A stretch of 64,000 nt of DNA from Chondrosia reniformis. Lineage: Eukaryota > Porifera > Demospongiae > Chondrillida > Chondrillidae. The notes under the pieces were generated by a model. It saw only the letters and a program-made list of their open reading frames with translations, was not told where the DNA came from and searched no databases. A program made the position numbers and the translations under genes. Positions 1 to 12,702 of this stretch are shown piece by piece (position 1 is the first letter of the stretch; every line of letters starts with the position of its first letter). The stretch lies in contig OX359197.1 in assembly GCA_947172415.1 (NCBI GenBank), positions 6,821,673-6,885,672 of the forward strand, in the 5' to 3' direction.

Positions 1-634
1 CCTGCACCACTGAAGATATAGTCCATTTAATGATAAGGTTGACACGGCTGCAATTATCCCCCCCCCCCCCCCATAGACTTTTGGGAACCCCCTAAACTGC
101 TTTGACACCCTCATACCATTGATCCCCCTAAATTTTGAAAATTTTCATTTTGCCCCCTCTGGCCCCAAGTTCTGCATGCAGCTCTGAACATGATATAGTT
201 AGATTATCCCTCTTTTGGGCCTGCTCAGTGTATCACCTCAAATGGTGTACGTCATGCTCTTCGTAGTGTCTATTTCCAATTGTTACGGTGATGTTGTTAA
301 TTTGACGCTGAACCATGTATTCAAAAAATATTCAAATTCATTTATTTATCATTTTTACCTTCATTTCATTAATTCCCAATGCATTGTATTTTACACGTCA
401 TATTAATAGAGTGAGCATTGTTAGGCAGTAGTGTATTGTGTAATATTAAAGGGAGGGACCAATGATATACTATACCAGGTGTCACTGTTGCATAATCAGC
501 ATATTACATTGCCTATCTATTGTATTGCATTTATATGTAAGCTTTCCAACACCAGATATTATAAGTATTTCTATACATGTATGTATGTTAATGGTAATTG
601 TGATTTATATGTATTTATATTGTTGTTTGCTAAG
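1..634. other. AT-rich intron sequence, no exon recognised
   Basis: This is probably intron of the Arf exchange factor gene, because the first recognisable exon begins at 635 in mid-protein. It contains a C homopolymer near 59-72. No stretch resembles the HUS domain that should precede the first visible exon, so the upstream exons lie to the left of the window. Confidence 0.6.
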
Positions 635-3600
635 GGGTTGGAGTGTCTGGTGTATATTCTTCGTGGAATGGTTGAATGGAGTAAGGAGTTATATACTGAT
701 CCATCAACCACTGGTCTGGCTAGTGGAGACACTGAATCTTTGGCAGGTTTGCTAAATATGCATTGTGTTTTTGGAAGAGATAGTGTTAACATTTATGAAT
801 ACAGTGAATCCTGTCTAATGTGGTCGGCTTGGGGCCAACTGAACTTGACCTTATAAGAGAGGTGGCTGCATTATGGAAAGCCTTATGTATGGTATGGTCC
901 ATTTTATATAACATTCGGCTGGGATTTTAAGAGCCAACTGTAGTTCAGAGGTGACCATTTACACAGGTTTTACTGTATTCATAAGTGGTCTTTATAGGGA
1001 GGTTGTTTATATGAGTACGTATGGAGAAGTAGTCTGTAGGGATATTGGGGATTCTGTCTTAAGATGGCTAATTTGTGCTTTACAGGGGATGAATCAGATG
1101 GAGATAGTCTTGTTTACAAACACAAAAGGGTTGGGTCACACGCCTCCTCTGAACATGGCAGTACAAGGTCTGGCAGTGCAATGACATCTGCTACAGACAT
1201 TCCTGAACAGTTTGAGAGTTTAAAACTGAGGAAGGATCTCATGGAACAGGGAATACACATGTAAGCATGTTTAACTCTTCAAGGCTGTAACCTGGTAACC
1301 TCACCAGCCAATGAAACTGTTTAATCAGTGATGGTTACATTGATGTCCATCTGCCACAGTTGCAGTGGAACCTACCTAATATGGGCACGTAATTTATCAG
1401 ACTACATTAGATGAGTGACTAGCCTTTTAGGGTTTTAACCTGCAGGAGAATAAAATTGCATGAATTTTAGTACTTGATTGAAGTGGCCTGCAGGCAACTC
1501 TTCTAGCAAGGGGACCATTCATAGTGCCTACTACAATGAAACCTCTCTGAACTGAACACCCTTAGGACCAACTATTTAGAGGGATGTTTGGATTATTGAG
1601 GCTTAATATGCTATGAAAGTATGTACGTACGTACATATTTGATTGAAATGTACACATATAATTGTAATATATATAATAATTTAATTGTAATTGTAATCAA
1701 TTGTAATAAGCTTTAAACCTGTTGTTGGCAAGGGACTTTTGACTGTTCTATCATATCATTCAGACATGATGTATTAAGTGTATTATTTGTTACAAATCAT
1801 TCATTATATGTTCATGGAATACAAATGATGCGTGTTTAGCTGGAGGTGTATGATGAACTGTTCTTCATTCTTATATAGGTTTATCGGTCTTCCAAAGAAG
1901 GCTTTGCGGTTCCTGCAAGATAAAGGTCTGGTTGGAAAGACAGCCAAAGAAGTAGCCGAGTTTCTACACCATGATGACAGATTAGACCGGGTATGGAAAT
2001 GTTATCCTGCCACACCCCACTCCCTCCTGCCACACCTCCCTCCCTCCTGCCACACCTCCCTCCCTCCTGCCACACCTTTACCTCTTTTTCTTTTGCAAAA
2101 CAACCTATTATTCATTCACTGTTTCAGACTGCAATTGGTGAAATTCTTGGTGAAAGTGATGAGTTTTGCAAAGAGGTTATGTGTGCTTACATTGACCTCC
2201 TTGACTTCAACGGCATGATGTTCCTATCAGCTCTGCGACTGCTGCTGATGAAATTCAGACTACCTGGAGAGTCACAGAAGATTGACAGAATCATGGAAAA
2301 GTTTGCTTCTCGGTTCTGTGAAACTAACCCAAGGTATACAATATGCATTAACAATCTAGACAACATATTTCAAAAATTATGATTATCATACCTATTTATA
2401 ATAGAATAAGGATTTCTTCTAGCCGCATCAAATTAAACTTATATTTTGAATGGATCATCTTTCAAAAGATGCCTAACTATATATGAAGCTAAGGGAGCAT
2501 AAAGGAGGACAGACTTAAAACAATCATGTTACTTGGGGCAAACCTATATAGGGAGCCTTGGATGTGGATATCATTGGGCTTCTTCTCTTTCTTCCTCCAC
2601 TGGGCCAGACAGCTATTTCTGGGAATTCCACCCTTCTTCGATGACCCTGGGAGTCTTTGTCTTCTTGTTGTTCTTCTATAAGTCCATGACAGTCATGTGA
2701 TATACATGTGACATTTATCAGTGCTTATGTAATCTTCAACTTTTAACTCCAAATAGTCGTGCTATCTTTGCCAGTGCTGATGCAGCCTATGTGCTGGCCT
2801 ATTCCATTATAATGTTGACAACAGACCTTCACAACAGTCAAGTAAAGAGGAAAATGACTAAAGGTATAGAGAGGTAGTCTCTGTATAGGGGCAGTCTTTA
2901 TAGAGAGGTAGTCTCTGTAAAGGAGCAGTCTTTATAGAGAGGTAGTCTCTGTATAGAAGCAGTCTTTATAGAGAGGTAGTGTCTGTATAGGAGCAGTCTT
3001 TATAGAGAGGTAGTCTCTGTAAAGGAGCAGTCTTTATAGAGAGGTAGTCTCTGTATAGGAGCAGTCTTTATAGAGAGGTAGTGTCTGTATAGGAGCAGTC
3101 TTTATAGAGAGGTAGTCTCTGTATAGGAGCAGTCTTTATAGAGAGGTACGTAGTCTCTGTATAGGAGCTGTCCTTGCATATTGTTTCTGTCTGTAGAGGA
3201 GTACATCAAGATGAATCGAGGTATCAACGATAACAAGGACCTGCCTCGGGACTTTTTAGAAGACATTTACGATGACATTGCAAACAATGAAATTAGAATG
3301 AGGGACTCCTCGCGTCTTGCCAAGGGAACTGTGTATGGAGCTGGTTAGTCCTATTTCTGAAAGTACCTCCACTGTGTGAGGTGTGGGTGGCCTGGTTGTG
3401 AGGTGTGGGTGGCCTGGTTGTGAAATGTGGGTGGCCTGGTTGTGAGGTGGGGTGGCCTGGTTGTGAAATGTGGGTGGCCTGGTTGTGAGGTGTGGGTGGC
3501 CTGGTTGTGAAATGTGGGTGGCCTGGTTGTGAGGTGGGGTGGCCTGGTTGTGAGGTGTGGGTGGCCTGGTTGTGAAATGTGGGTGGCCTGGTTGTGAGGT

Positions 3601-6600
3601 GGGGTGGCCTGGTTGTGAGGTGTGGGTGGCCTGGTTGTGAGGTGTGGGTGGCCTGGTTGTGAGGTGTGGGTGGCCTGGTTGTGAGGTGTGGGTGGCCTGG
3701 TTGTGAGGTGTGGGTGGCCTGGTTGTGAGGTGTGGGTGGCCTGGTTGTGAGGTGTGTGGGGCCTGGTTGTGAGGTGTGGGTGGCCTGGTTGTGAGGTGTG
3801 TGGGGCCTGGTTGTGAAATGTGGGTGGCCTGGTTGTGAGGTGTGTGGGGCCTGGTTGTGAGATGTGGGTGGCCTGGTTGTGAGGTGTGGGTGGCCTGATT
3901 GAGAGGTGTGTGGGGCCTGGTTGTGAGGTGTGGGTGGCCTGGTTGTGAGGTGTGGGTGGCCTGGTTGTGAGGTGGGGTGGCCTGGTTGTGAGGTGTGGGC
4001 GGCCTGGTTGTGAGGTGTTGGCTTATCAAATGTTCCTTCTTTCTTATTTAAAGCCCTTTACAATGAGAAGCAAAGAAGACTAGCCTACCTTGAGGAGAGT
4101 GAAGTGATGCAAGAGACGGCAAAGGCTCTGATGAATGAGAGGAAGAGCAAACTCTCCTTCTTCACAAGTGCTACTCACATAGAACACATCCGTCCCATGT
4201 TTAAGACCACTTGGGCCTCAATGCTCGCCTCTTTCAGTATCTCTCTAAAGGACAATGACGATCCAGAGTTTGTAAGACAGTGTTTGGATGGATTTAGATG
4301 TGCCATTAGAGTTGCCTGTGTATTTGCACTGCAGGTACGTATGTGCGTAACTAGTATATTGTATGTGAACTGCACGTACATGTACGTATATACGTATGTG
4401 ATCTCTGACATGAGGAAGGGGGGAGATCGGGTAGGAAGAGGAAGATGAAATGTAAATATTTATGATTTGTGTCCTTGTAGTTGGAGAGAGATGCCTTTAT
4501 TCAGTCACTGGCAAAGTTTACTAAATTGACAACCAGTAGTGGTTTAGTAGAAATGCAGCCAAAGAACATTGAAGTCATCAAAACTTTGCTGTCTGTAGCA
4601 TATACAGATGGAAACTACCTGCAGTCAGCATGGATACACGTAAGAGCATCTATCTACCTATCTTTTCTATCCATCCATCTGTCCATCAGTTCTATCAGTT
4701 CCATTCACTTATCGGTCCATCTATCCATCCACCCATCCATCCACCCATCTATCTATCCATCTATCTATCCATCTATCTATCTATCCACTCACCACTCATC
4801 CAACCAACCATCCACCCATCCATCCACCCATCTATCTATCCATCTATCTATCTATCCACTCACCACTCATCCAACCAACCATCCACCCATCCACCCATCC
4901 ATCTACCCATCCATCCATCCACCCATCCATCCATCCACCAGTTCACCCATCCATCCATCCATCCATCCACCCGTTCACCCACCCGTCCTCCTCAGGTCAT
5001 TCGCTGCATATCCCAGTTGGAACTGGCCCAGCTGATAAGCACTGGAGTGAATCCACTTCTACTGACACAACCGGCTGCTCAGAAGAGACCAAAAGATCAG
5101 GCCACGGGACCAAAGTTGTCAACGCAGCTTCCTATTAAGTCCTTCATTGGAAATGGTACAGACTGAGTAACCTATCTATCACCACATAACACATGTGCAT
5201 TGTTATGAGTTAATATACCATTTTGTAAGGTATTGTGCAATATAGCATGTTTATCTCTCTTCAGATCAAAAGAAAATGGCAACCTTACAAGTCCAAGTCG
5301 GAGAAACCAGTTCTCAGAGTGTGGTTGTGGCTGTAGATAGAATATTCACGGGTTCCGTAAGACTAGATGGATCTGCCATAGGTAATGATATTCACGGGTT
5401 CCATAAGACTAGATGGATCTGCCATAAGTAATGATATTCACGGGTTCCATAAGACTAGATGGATCTGCCATAAGTAATGATATTCACGGGTTCCATAAGA
5501 CTAGATGGATCTGCCATAAGTAATGATATTCACGGGTTCTGTTAGGCTCTATGGATCCACAATGTATTGTATGTTGTCTTTTATAAAATGGAGGTATACT
5601 GTAGATAGAGAGGGTCTGGCTAGCTAGACTTGCATGTTTTGTGTTGTGGAGTTAAGTAACACTATTTTATCTGCAGTTGATTTTGTAAAAGCCTTGTGTA
5701 AGATATGTGGTGAAGAGCTGTCCATTCCATCTGGTGCTCGCATGTACAGCCTGCAGAAGATAGTGGAGATATCCTATTACAACATGGACCGGATCAGGTT
5801 GGAGTGGTCTAGAATCTGGGCCATTCTGGGCAGCCATTTTAACACTGTGCGTTGTAAACCTTCCACTCAGATGAAATGCATTGTTGAATACTTCTCTTCT
5901 GTGGGATACAGGCTGGGTGTGACCAGAATGAGGAGGTGTGTATCTTTGTGGTTGACTCACTCAGACAGCTGTCAATGAAGTTCCTAGAAAGAGGGGAGTT
6001 TCCTAATTTCCGGTTCCAAAAAGAATTTTTGAGACCTTTTGAGTTCATCATGGGCAATAATCCGTAAGAAGTTGTGTTTCATTGCACATGAATTAGAAAT
6101 GTACATGTAACTATGGCAACCGCATGAGTTGAAAGAATTTCCTACTGGACAACAGCATTGCCAATATTCACTGTTTGTAATAGTTCTTGTTGTTAGTTTG
6201 GACGGATGCTCCATTTAGTTCCTTTTCTGGCCTTAGGAGTTTTACTGTTCGGGATTTGGTGGTTAGGTGCGTGGATCAAATGGTCACTTCACAAGCCAAT
6301 AGTATCAAGTCTGGATGGAAGAACACTTTTTCAGTCTTCAATTCAGCTGCTCAGGAAAATGACCAATCAATAATTGAGCTGGCCTTCTCAACCACAAGTA
6401 TGTACAATCTGATTTACTCTAGAAAAGCTAATTTGATTGGCTATGATTATTAGATTGGCATAATTAAAATGACTGGCTATATGATTTTAAGAAGTAGCCT
6501 TATCATTTTGGTGGAGAGAAATCTACACATGTTTGTGTACCAAAATATTTTTGAAGAAACTTATAAATTAGACCAAGTCATTTCCTTAAACAGTCTTGAC

Positions 6601-9600
6601 TGAATTTTTTCTCAATTCTTCATAGGTCGAATCTACGAGGAACACTTTTCATTAGCTATTGATTCATTTCAAGATGGAGTCATGTGTTTGGCAGAGTTCT
6701 CTAGCAATCCCAATTTCCCGGACATTTCCATGGAGTCCATTAGATTAATAAGACAGTGCACGCGTTATATCAGTGAAGCACCGGAGGTTAATATGTACAT
6801 AATGACACCCGAGTATTCACAGGAGCCATCTGGTTCCATGTACCAAGCTTTACCCACTTGATGGTGGTACATACGTACGTATGTAGTGTCCTCAGCTTCT
6901 GGAAGGTCTATTTAGTGCCATCCAATTCTGGAAGTTCCATTTAGTGATTGTCTCTTTAGTTGGCAATCATCTTTGGGAAGAGCTAAATATACTCTAGTGA
7001 CCATTATGATGAAATATTCTCTCTCATATTCTTGGCTTGTTCTTCTTCCTCAGCTCTTTCAAGACACAGGTGTAGATGGGAGCTACAGCATCAAAGATGA
7101 GGACCACATCTGGGAGAAAGCCTGGTACCCCGTCTTCTTTGAACTGTCAAGAATCATTACTAGATGTAAACTGGATGTCAGAACAAGGTATTGTCCACAA
7201 AGAGATCTGATCTGAAGATCAAAGTGCCTAAAACCTATTCATCCTCACCAAGCAACAGGTCCTGATAAACTCAATCTCTTTCTCCATCCACTTTCACCTT
7301 TCACCTTCTCCTTTCACCTTTCACCTTTCACCTTCTCCTTTCTGCCTTATTTTCTTTCAGGGCCCTGACTGTAATGTTTGAAATCATGAAGTCATACGGG
7401 TACTCATTTAAGCAGCACTGGTGGATTGATCTCTTCGCTACAACAACTAAAATATTTGATGTTGCACGATTTACAGAAGTTCAATTTGATGTAAGTGTTT
7501 CAGTATATACCGCAAGGATACGTATATACATATGTATTTATGATGTCCTTTTTTATTTCAATACCCATATCCACTTCAGGAATCAGAATGGAAAACTACC
7601 ACTTGTAACCATGCTTTGTATGCGGTAATGGATGTGTTTGTGCAATATTTTGAAATCCTCTCTCCAGTTTTATTGGACAGTATGCTACAACAGCTGGTCT
7701 GGTGTGTCCACCAAAGTAAGCAGTTCATTTAAACATGTACTGTGAGTTCTCTAACTTGATTGGCTGTTTTCTGATTGGCTGATGTATCTCTTTAGATAAT
7801 GAACAGCTGGCTAGGTCCTGTGCTAATTGTTTAGAGAATTTTGTCCTTTTAACTGGACCACAGTTTCTGCCTGTAGTGTGGGAAAAGGTTTGTAAAATAC
7901 TAAAGGGTATATAGCCTTTTTAAATGTATGATGTACAACTTGTAAATTGAATTTGAAATTCTTTGTTGCTAAGGTGTGCCATTGTGTGGAGACTATTCAT
8001 GAACTCTCAGAGCCAACTGATCTGATGTCTTGGAAACCACTTGAAAGCCAAGAATTTTCTGGATCCACCCATTCATTAGATAGGGATTCCCTCTCTTCAT
8101 TCACCACCACCAGTTCAGTGGCAACTCCCGGGGTATTTCCAACTGGTGAGACTCCATCATTTGAGCCTCCTGCCTCACCCTCACTTGACGAGGAGTTGCA
8201 TGACAACAACCACTTACATAGCAAGGTGTTGGTTCCATTCAGACCAGAGTCTCCTCAGAATACAGGTAGGGAGTGCAAAGTAGTACCTGGCCATACCTCA
8301 CATACCTTTACTTTGGAAAAGCCAAATGTTGTTGGTGGTGCAATGCCTGTAGGACTTGAAGGTGAAAGTGATGACAAATCTGACAAGAAACCTCTTTTGG
8401 CTGAAGAGACAGCTCTAGCTTTGCAAAGTTAGCCTTCTTTTAGATTTGGAGTCCTCACTCTACTAGCCTCACCTCTTCTCCTCTTTCTCCTCACCTCTTC
8501 TCCTCTCTTCTCCTCTTTTCTCCTCTCTTCTCCTCACCTCTTTTCCTCTCTTCTCCTCACCTCTTCTCCTCTCTTCTCCTGACCTTTTTTCCTCTCTTAT
8601 CCTCACCTCAACTCCACTGCTCACCTTCACAATAACCTCTCCTTCCTTCCCTCCCTCAGCTGTCAATGAAGATACTATTACTGAAGAAACTGACAAACCA
8701 GAAGAAGCTCTAACTATAGAAATTAAAAATGGAAAACCTGCTAAACAAGAGCCCAGTGTCTCTAAGGCTACCAAGAAACAAACTAAGAAGACTCAAAGTG
8801 GACTCATAAAATCTCGAAGTACCAAGAAAAAGGGTAAAGATGGTGGAAAGACCAAACCAAGTGAGAGGTCTGTGGATCCAGACACAGTGAGCACCAGATC
8901 AGCAATGGAGGTGGCAGACCTTGGCAAGAACACCAAACAGGCTTGTTAGTTACTTGTTTGCTTGATTGGTAGAGCACATTCGTCTACTAATCCAGTAGCT
9001 TCCGTAGGACACTAATTGTGTCTGATTGCTACTTCTTATCAGATATCCACATACATACATATTTATGAATGTGATAATATATTTTGTTTCTCTTAGATCG
9101 CAATCAAGTTCAGTCTTTGTTTAAAAGTTTAATAATCAAGTCTGTAATTCAGCTGGAATTGATTCAAGCAATTGATAATATAATATTTTACCCAACTGCA
9201 ACCAAACATGATGATGAAAGAAACTTAGCTGCCGTAAAGGTCAGAGTGCAATTAGCTGTAAATACTGATGAGTCCTAATATAGATGAAACAGCTGTCTAT
9301 GGCTTGACCATCTTTTTGAGTGGCTAGGGGGAGACTCTGGTTCCCATTAAGTGAACTTTGGTTCAACCCGTTCATTCAGCTCATTGTGCTCCTCAGGAGA
9401 CATGAGTGGGTGGGGTAAAATCCCGAGTCAAACAATGATGATATTCAACAAATGTTGTCCTGTAGAGGCTCCTTTACTGAATGCCACTATTCATCCACTT
9501 ATAGCTTGGTCAACCATTGATTGCTTCACAGTCCAGTAAATTTCAAATCATAAATAATGTCTACATGAGCAGAAAGGAAATATTTAGAAGTGAAAGATTT

Positions 9601-10594
9601 CAACTAATTAATCTGAATCCTCCTGATTTAATCTTTACATTAATTGCATTCTCATCATGATTCATGCAGGCTGTCACTATTAAAGACTCAGGTATACAGC
9701 TCATGGGAGAAGATCCACTTAGCAACAAGAAAGGAATGTATAGATACATAAAATCTCCAGAAATGACTCTTCTCCTGGATGTACTGTCAAAGATGCACAC
9801 CTTTGCTAAGGATTTTAATGCAAATGTTGAACAGAGAACAGTTCTTATGAAAGCTGGTAGGCCTTGATATACGTACACATCTATACACTGTACTTATATA
9901 CAACTGTGTTGCTGAATGTGATTAGCCAAACTCATCTTAGGTGCCAAGTGTTTGATCTTTGTAGGGTTTAGAGGAAGAGCTAAGCCTAATCTTCTTCGAC
10001 AGGAGACACTAAGCCTCTCTTGCATGCTGCGTATCTTGTTCAGAATGCTAAATGACCCTGAAAGGACTGATTACAGTGAAAGAACCGAGGAGAGATTGCT
10101 CAAGTACGTATTTAACCTGCTTATTATATTCCTGCATGGTAATGTATCCTTAAGTTATTGCATAATCTCCTCTTAGATTGGTCAAGGACAGTTTGCTGTA
10201 TTTCCTGTCACTCGATGCAACCACTCACCAGGAGACTTGGACGAGTGTCCTAAATATCATCTTTATCAGGACACTGAGTCTTGAGTCTAGCCAGGTAACC
10301 CATGTACACAAGAACAATGAGCAATTAACATTCTGTCATCCTTCCCATCTCCTCTACTCTACCACTATCCAACCCTCCACCCTCACTCTCTCACTCTCAC
10401 TTCCACTTCCCAGTCCTCTGATTATTAATGCATTTATTTGTCTTTCTTGTATGTAGTTTAAGCGGCATGTTGGTGTATACTACCACGAGCTGTGTCAGAT
10501 GGTAATGCTGGACTTGAGGGTGGAGATCAAGATTCTTCTCAGAATACTTCTCCTTAGAATTGGCAAAGAGTTCTCTGTAACTACAGCCAACTGA
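635..10594 (+). CDS. ARFGEF: BIG1/BIG2-type Arf guanine nucleotide-exchange factor (partial, 5' end missing)
   Basis: A Sec7-family exchange factor that activates Arf GTPases at the trans-Golgi and endosomes; about 1391 residues are visible. Exons: 635-746, 1086-1260, 1879-1990, 2128-2333, 2757-2863, 3197-3343, 4054-4334, 4481-4639, 4996-5155, 5265-5381, 5677-5846, 5912-6063, 6237-6397, 6626-6786, 7054-7187, 7361-7490, 7580-7715, 7796-7887, 7974-8427 (or 8265), 8660-8944, 9097-9239, 9670-9856, 9965-10103, 10177-10294, 10457-10594. Phases agree throughout. Exons 2-6 encode Sec7, with the glutamic finger in [10 protein letters not shown] and the motifs [13 protein letters not shown] and [10 protein letters not shown]. 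Later exons match the HDS regions ([42 protein letters not shown]) and the family's C-terminus. The DCB and most of the HUS domain lie off the window. The linker in 7974-8944 is Ser-, acid- and Lys-rich and poorly conserved. BIG1 and BIG2 cannot be separated; invertebrates usually have one gene. Confidence 0.96.
800..977. mobile_element. MITE with CAGTAAAACCTG-type inverted ends (degraded copy)
   Basis: The left end TACAGTGAATCCTG and the right end CAGGTTTTACTGTA form imperfect inverted repeats flanked by TA, as in Tc1/mariner-type elements. The interior aligns with the copy at 30020-30175 (shared GAGAGGTGGCTGCATTATGG-like and TTTAAGAGCCAACTGTA-like blocks). It lies in an intron of the Arf exchange factor gene and has no coding capacity. 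Confidence 0.7.
2004..2076. repeat. CTCCCTCCTGCCACAC-rich minisatellite
   Basis: About three to four copies of a ~20-bp pyrimidine-rich unit lie in the intron between the first two Sec7 exons. Confidence 0.85.
2540..2690 (+). mobile_element. Dispersed repeat family R1, copy 1 (plus orientation)
   Basis: It carries the family's conserved core CCACTGGGCCAGACAGC followed by GGGAATTCCACCCTTC and a tail ending CTTTGTCTTCTTGTT. It sits in an intron and has no open reading frame. Related copies lie at 33247, 36620, 39966, 43346, 43985, 46000, 52028 and 60660. Confidence 0.75.
2868..3165. repeat. 34-bp minisatellite (about 9 copies)
   Basis: Units start GTAGTCTCTGTATAGGAG and recur every 34 bp in the intron after the TTDLH exon. 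The reverse complement of the 47.4-48.3 kb array has the same length and aligns without gaps at about 27 of 34 positions. Confidence 0.93.
3368..4020. repeat. 22-bp minisatellite (about 29 copies)
   Basis: The repeated core is GGTGTGGGTGGCC followed by TGGTTGTGA. Variants GGTGGGG and AAATGTGG are interspersed. It fills most of an intron of the exchange factor gene. A 257-residue reverse-strand open frame here is a repeat artefact. Confidence 0.95.
4660..4992. repeat. CCAT/CTAT-type microsatellite tract
   Basis: Interrupted tetranucleotide repeats (CCAT, CTAT, CACC) fill the intron and run up to the acceptor of the exon at 4996. They produce meaningless His/Pro/Ser-rich open frames. Confidence 0.93.
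5336..5550 (+). repeat. 46-bp tandem repeat copying an exon end and its splice donor
   Basis: The last ~45 bases of the exon ending at 5381 (encoding [13 protein letters not shown]) plus the donor GTAATGA are repeated downstream at 5382, 5428, 5474 and partly at 5520. Copies keep GTAATGA but read CATAAG where the true junction reads CATAGG. Confidence 0.93.
8457..8645. repeat. CTCCTCTTCT pyrimidine tract
   Basis: A simple C/T-rich repeat fills the intron between the exons ending at 8427 and starting at 8660. The long pyrimidine run is adjacent to the acceptor. Confidence 0.9.
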
Positions 10595-11859
10595 CTCTGA
10601 TAGAGTAATTAACTATAGATTGAAGAACTTCCTATTTTTAAATTAATTATATTTCCCATGTACTGTGATTTTGTCATGATAAAACGACATGAATATATAT
10701 ATCTGATGAGCATCAATTCCACAAATACATGCATATGTATATTATATACACATTATGAATAATAATATATATTACCCATGACATATATATACGTATATAG
10801 AGCTGGTTATGACCACCAGTGCTCTGCCATTGAGTTATATACAATTGCCATGTTTCCCTTCTTATACTAATATAAAGAAGTACATGCACAGTAAACTATT
10901 AAATTAATCTGATATATAGATCATGCTTTTAAGCGACAAAGCCAAGCTATTGTATAATAAGCAAGTTTGCACTTCTTTACTATATATCGAAATTGGGACT
11001 TTATTTAGATGATTTTTATGCTTTTTCCCCTGTAAATTAGTCAATAATGGAAAAGATGCATCTGATCATGAACAACAGAAAATGCATCCTAAATTTTCTA
11101 TTTCTTACATGACATGTACGTATACTTGAGTAACAAGTAGCTAATGAACTGAAAGATCCCTATAAATTGAAACCCTCTTAAGGGTTAAGAAAAAACAACA
11201 TTTGCAGTTATTTTAAATCATATTAAGAGAAGTTTGATTTATAAATGTGTGTAAATTATCCATATATCTTTGTATAGTATTACATGGGACAAAATAGCTC
11301 TAGTGTGCAAAGCACATGAAGCACTTAAATAAATAATAATAGTATAAACAAAGAGATGTGCATGCTTAAATTTCACTGTGTATTTCCCGATGCATGGTTA
11401 GCTTTATCACATGATCACTGTTTTGTTTCGTTACATTTTCCAGACGTGCCCCAACAGTCACTAGCACAGCCATCCCTCAAACATGCTCAATGGGTAACTG
11501 AAACATTTTTTTTCATGTCTTTATTTTGAAACCAGACAGTTCAAATGAAGGATTATACGGCCAGTGGAAGTTAGAACCTTCTTATTAAAGATACATATAT
11601 GCCATTAAGACCCTGAAGGCAATGGATTAACTAGTTTAAATGTTACATTTATTTGCTAAGCTGTAGTAGCTGTAATTTTAATTTATACTACAAAATGGTC
11701 AGTAATCCAGTGAATCATATCAAATCTTTGTGAGACTTATAGCCATGAAACGGTGGATAAACAAAGCTCTTTGTAAAATGATAAAATAGGAGTGTTTATA
11801 AAAATTGAAAATTAGTCACTGTAAAAATCTTGGATTGTTGTCACTGTATAAATCTGGAA
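10595..11859. other. AT-rich intergenic sequence, nothing recognised
   Basis: This follows the stop codon of the exchange factor gene. It includes TA-rich runs near 10690-10800. No exon-like block, RNA gene or clear AATAAA signal close to the stop was seen. Confidence 0.5.
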
Positions 11860-12225
11860 TCAGCCTCGAGTCATCAGGAGAACCGGCCGGCCCCTCGGGG
11901 TTACGGTCGCGATTAATAGGGAGAAGATCCTCGGATCCTAGGCCATTTGTGAGGAAAATCACCCTCATCAGAACGAGACTTCAAGCCCTTTGGCAGTACA
12001 TGGTCCCATGACCGTACTCCAAGCCATGGTATTCGCACCTAATTCCCGGAGGCTGGCGAACCGTATACTCCGGCGCTGGACGGAGCGGGGCCCGAAGGCC
12101 AAAGAATGAAATTTGCTAGGATCTATTTATAATAAACGTATTTTTTCCAAATGATTTTCTGGTGGCAAGTTCGAGAACAATGAGTACGTGTAGTACATCC
12201 ATTCAGCTATTCAGCAAAGAATAGT
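11860..12225 (+). repeat. GC-rich diverged repeat, left copy
   Basis: Much richer in GC than its surroundings. Blocks GATTAATAG-GAGA, CATGGT-CCATG, TTTCGCAT/TATTCGCA, GCCCG-AGGCCAAAGA-TGAAA and TATTCAGCAAA recur in the same order and orientation at 24040-24390, indicating two old copies of one element. No protein was recognised on either strand. Confidence 0.6.
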
Positions 12226-12702
12226 CAGAACAGCTCTGCAAAACCTTCCTCCATAGAAAGAACATCTTCAGGCGAAAGTCACAACAGCTCAGCCACGACC
12301 TTCTCTATAGACTCATGATCGTTAATTTCTTCCGTGGTGTACAGCTATTGTAAACATTCAATCAAATTATTATTACATTTAAAGTAGATTGCCACTGTAC
12401 AACTACAATCGAGTATACACAATATATTCTAACTTTTAGGAAAGCTACAATTTTAAGTTTTAAATGTTAAAAAGATGTAGTAGCTAAGTACTTCCGATAT
12501 ACCAGCAAATTTGGCATCGTGAGACATTGTGATCACAGTATACAGATGGTAAACCAGAAACATTGACAGACATTGTGATCACAGTATACAGGTTGAGATT
12601 TGGCACAAGTCAAGTGATCACAATAACTTGAGGATGGTAAACCATGGCCAGACTGCATTTTTTGCGAAAATGAATTTGTTTAGAAACTCTCTCGTGTACG
12701 TA

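Noticed and set aside
3256-4029. 257-codon reverse-strand frame rich in Thr, Pro, His and Asn
   Set aside because: It is the 22-bp minisatellite of an ARFGEF intron and overlaps a real exon on the other strand.
10595-12702. tRNA or other structured RNA genes in the spacers
   Set aside because: No internal promoter boxes with a matching cloverleaf were noticed by eye; a tRNAscan-type search would be needed to exclude them.
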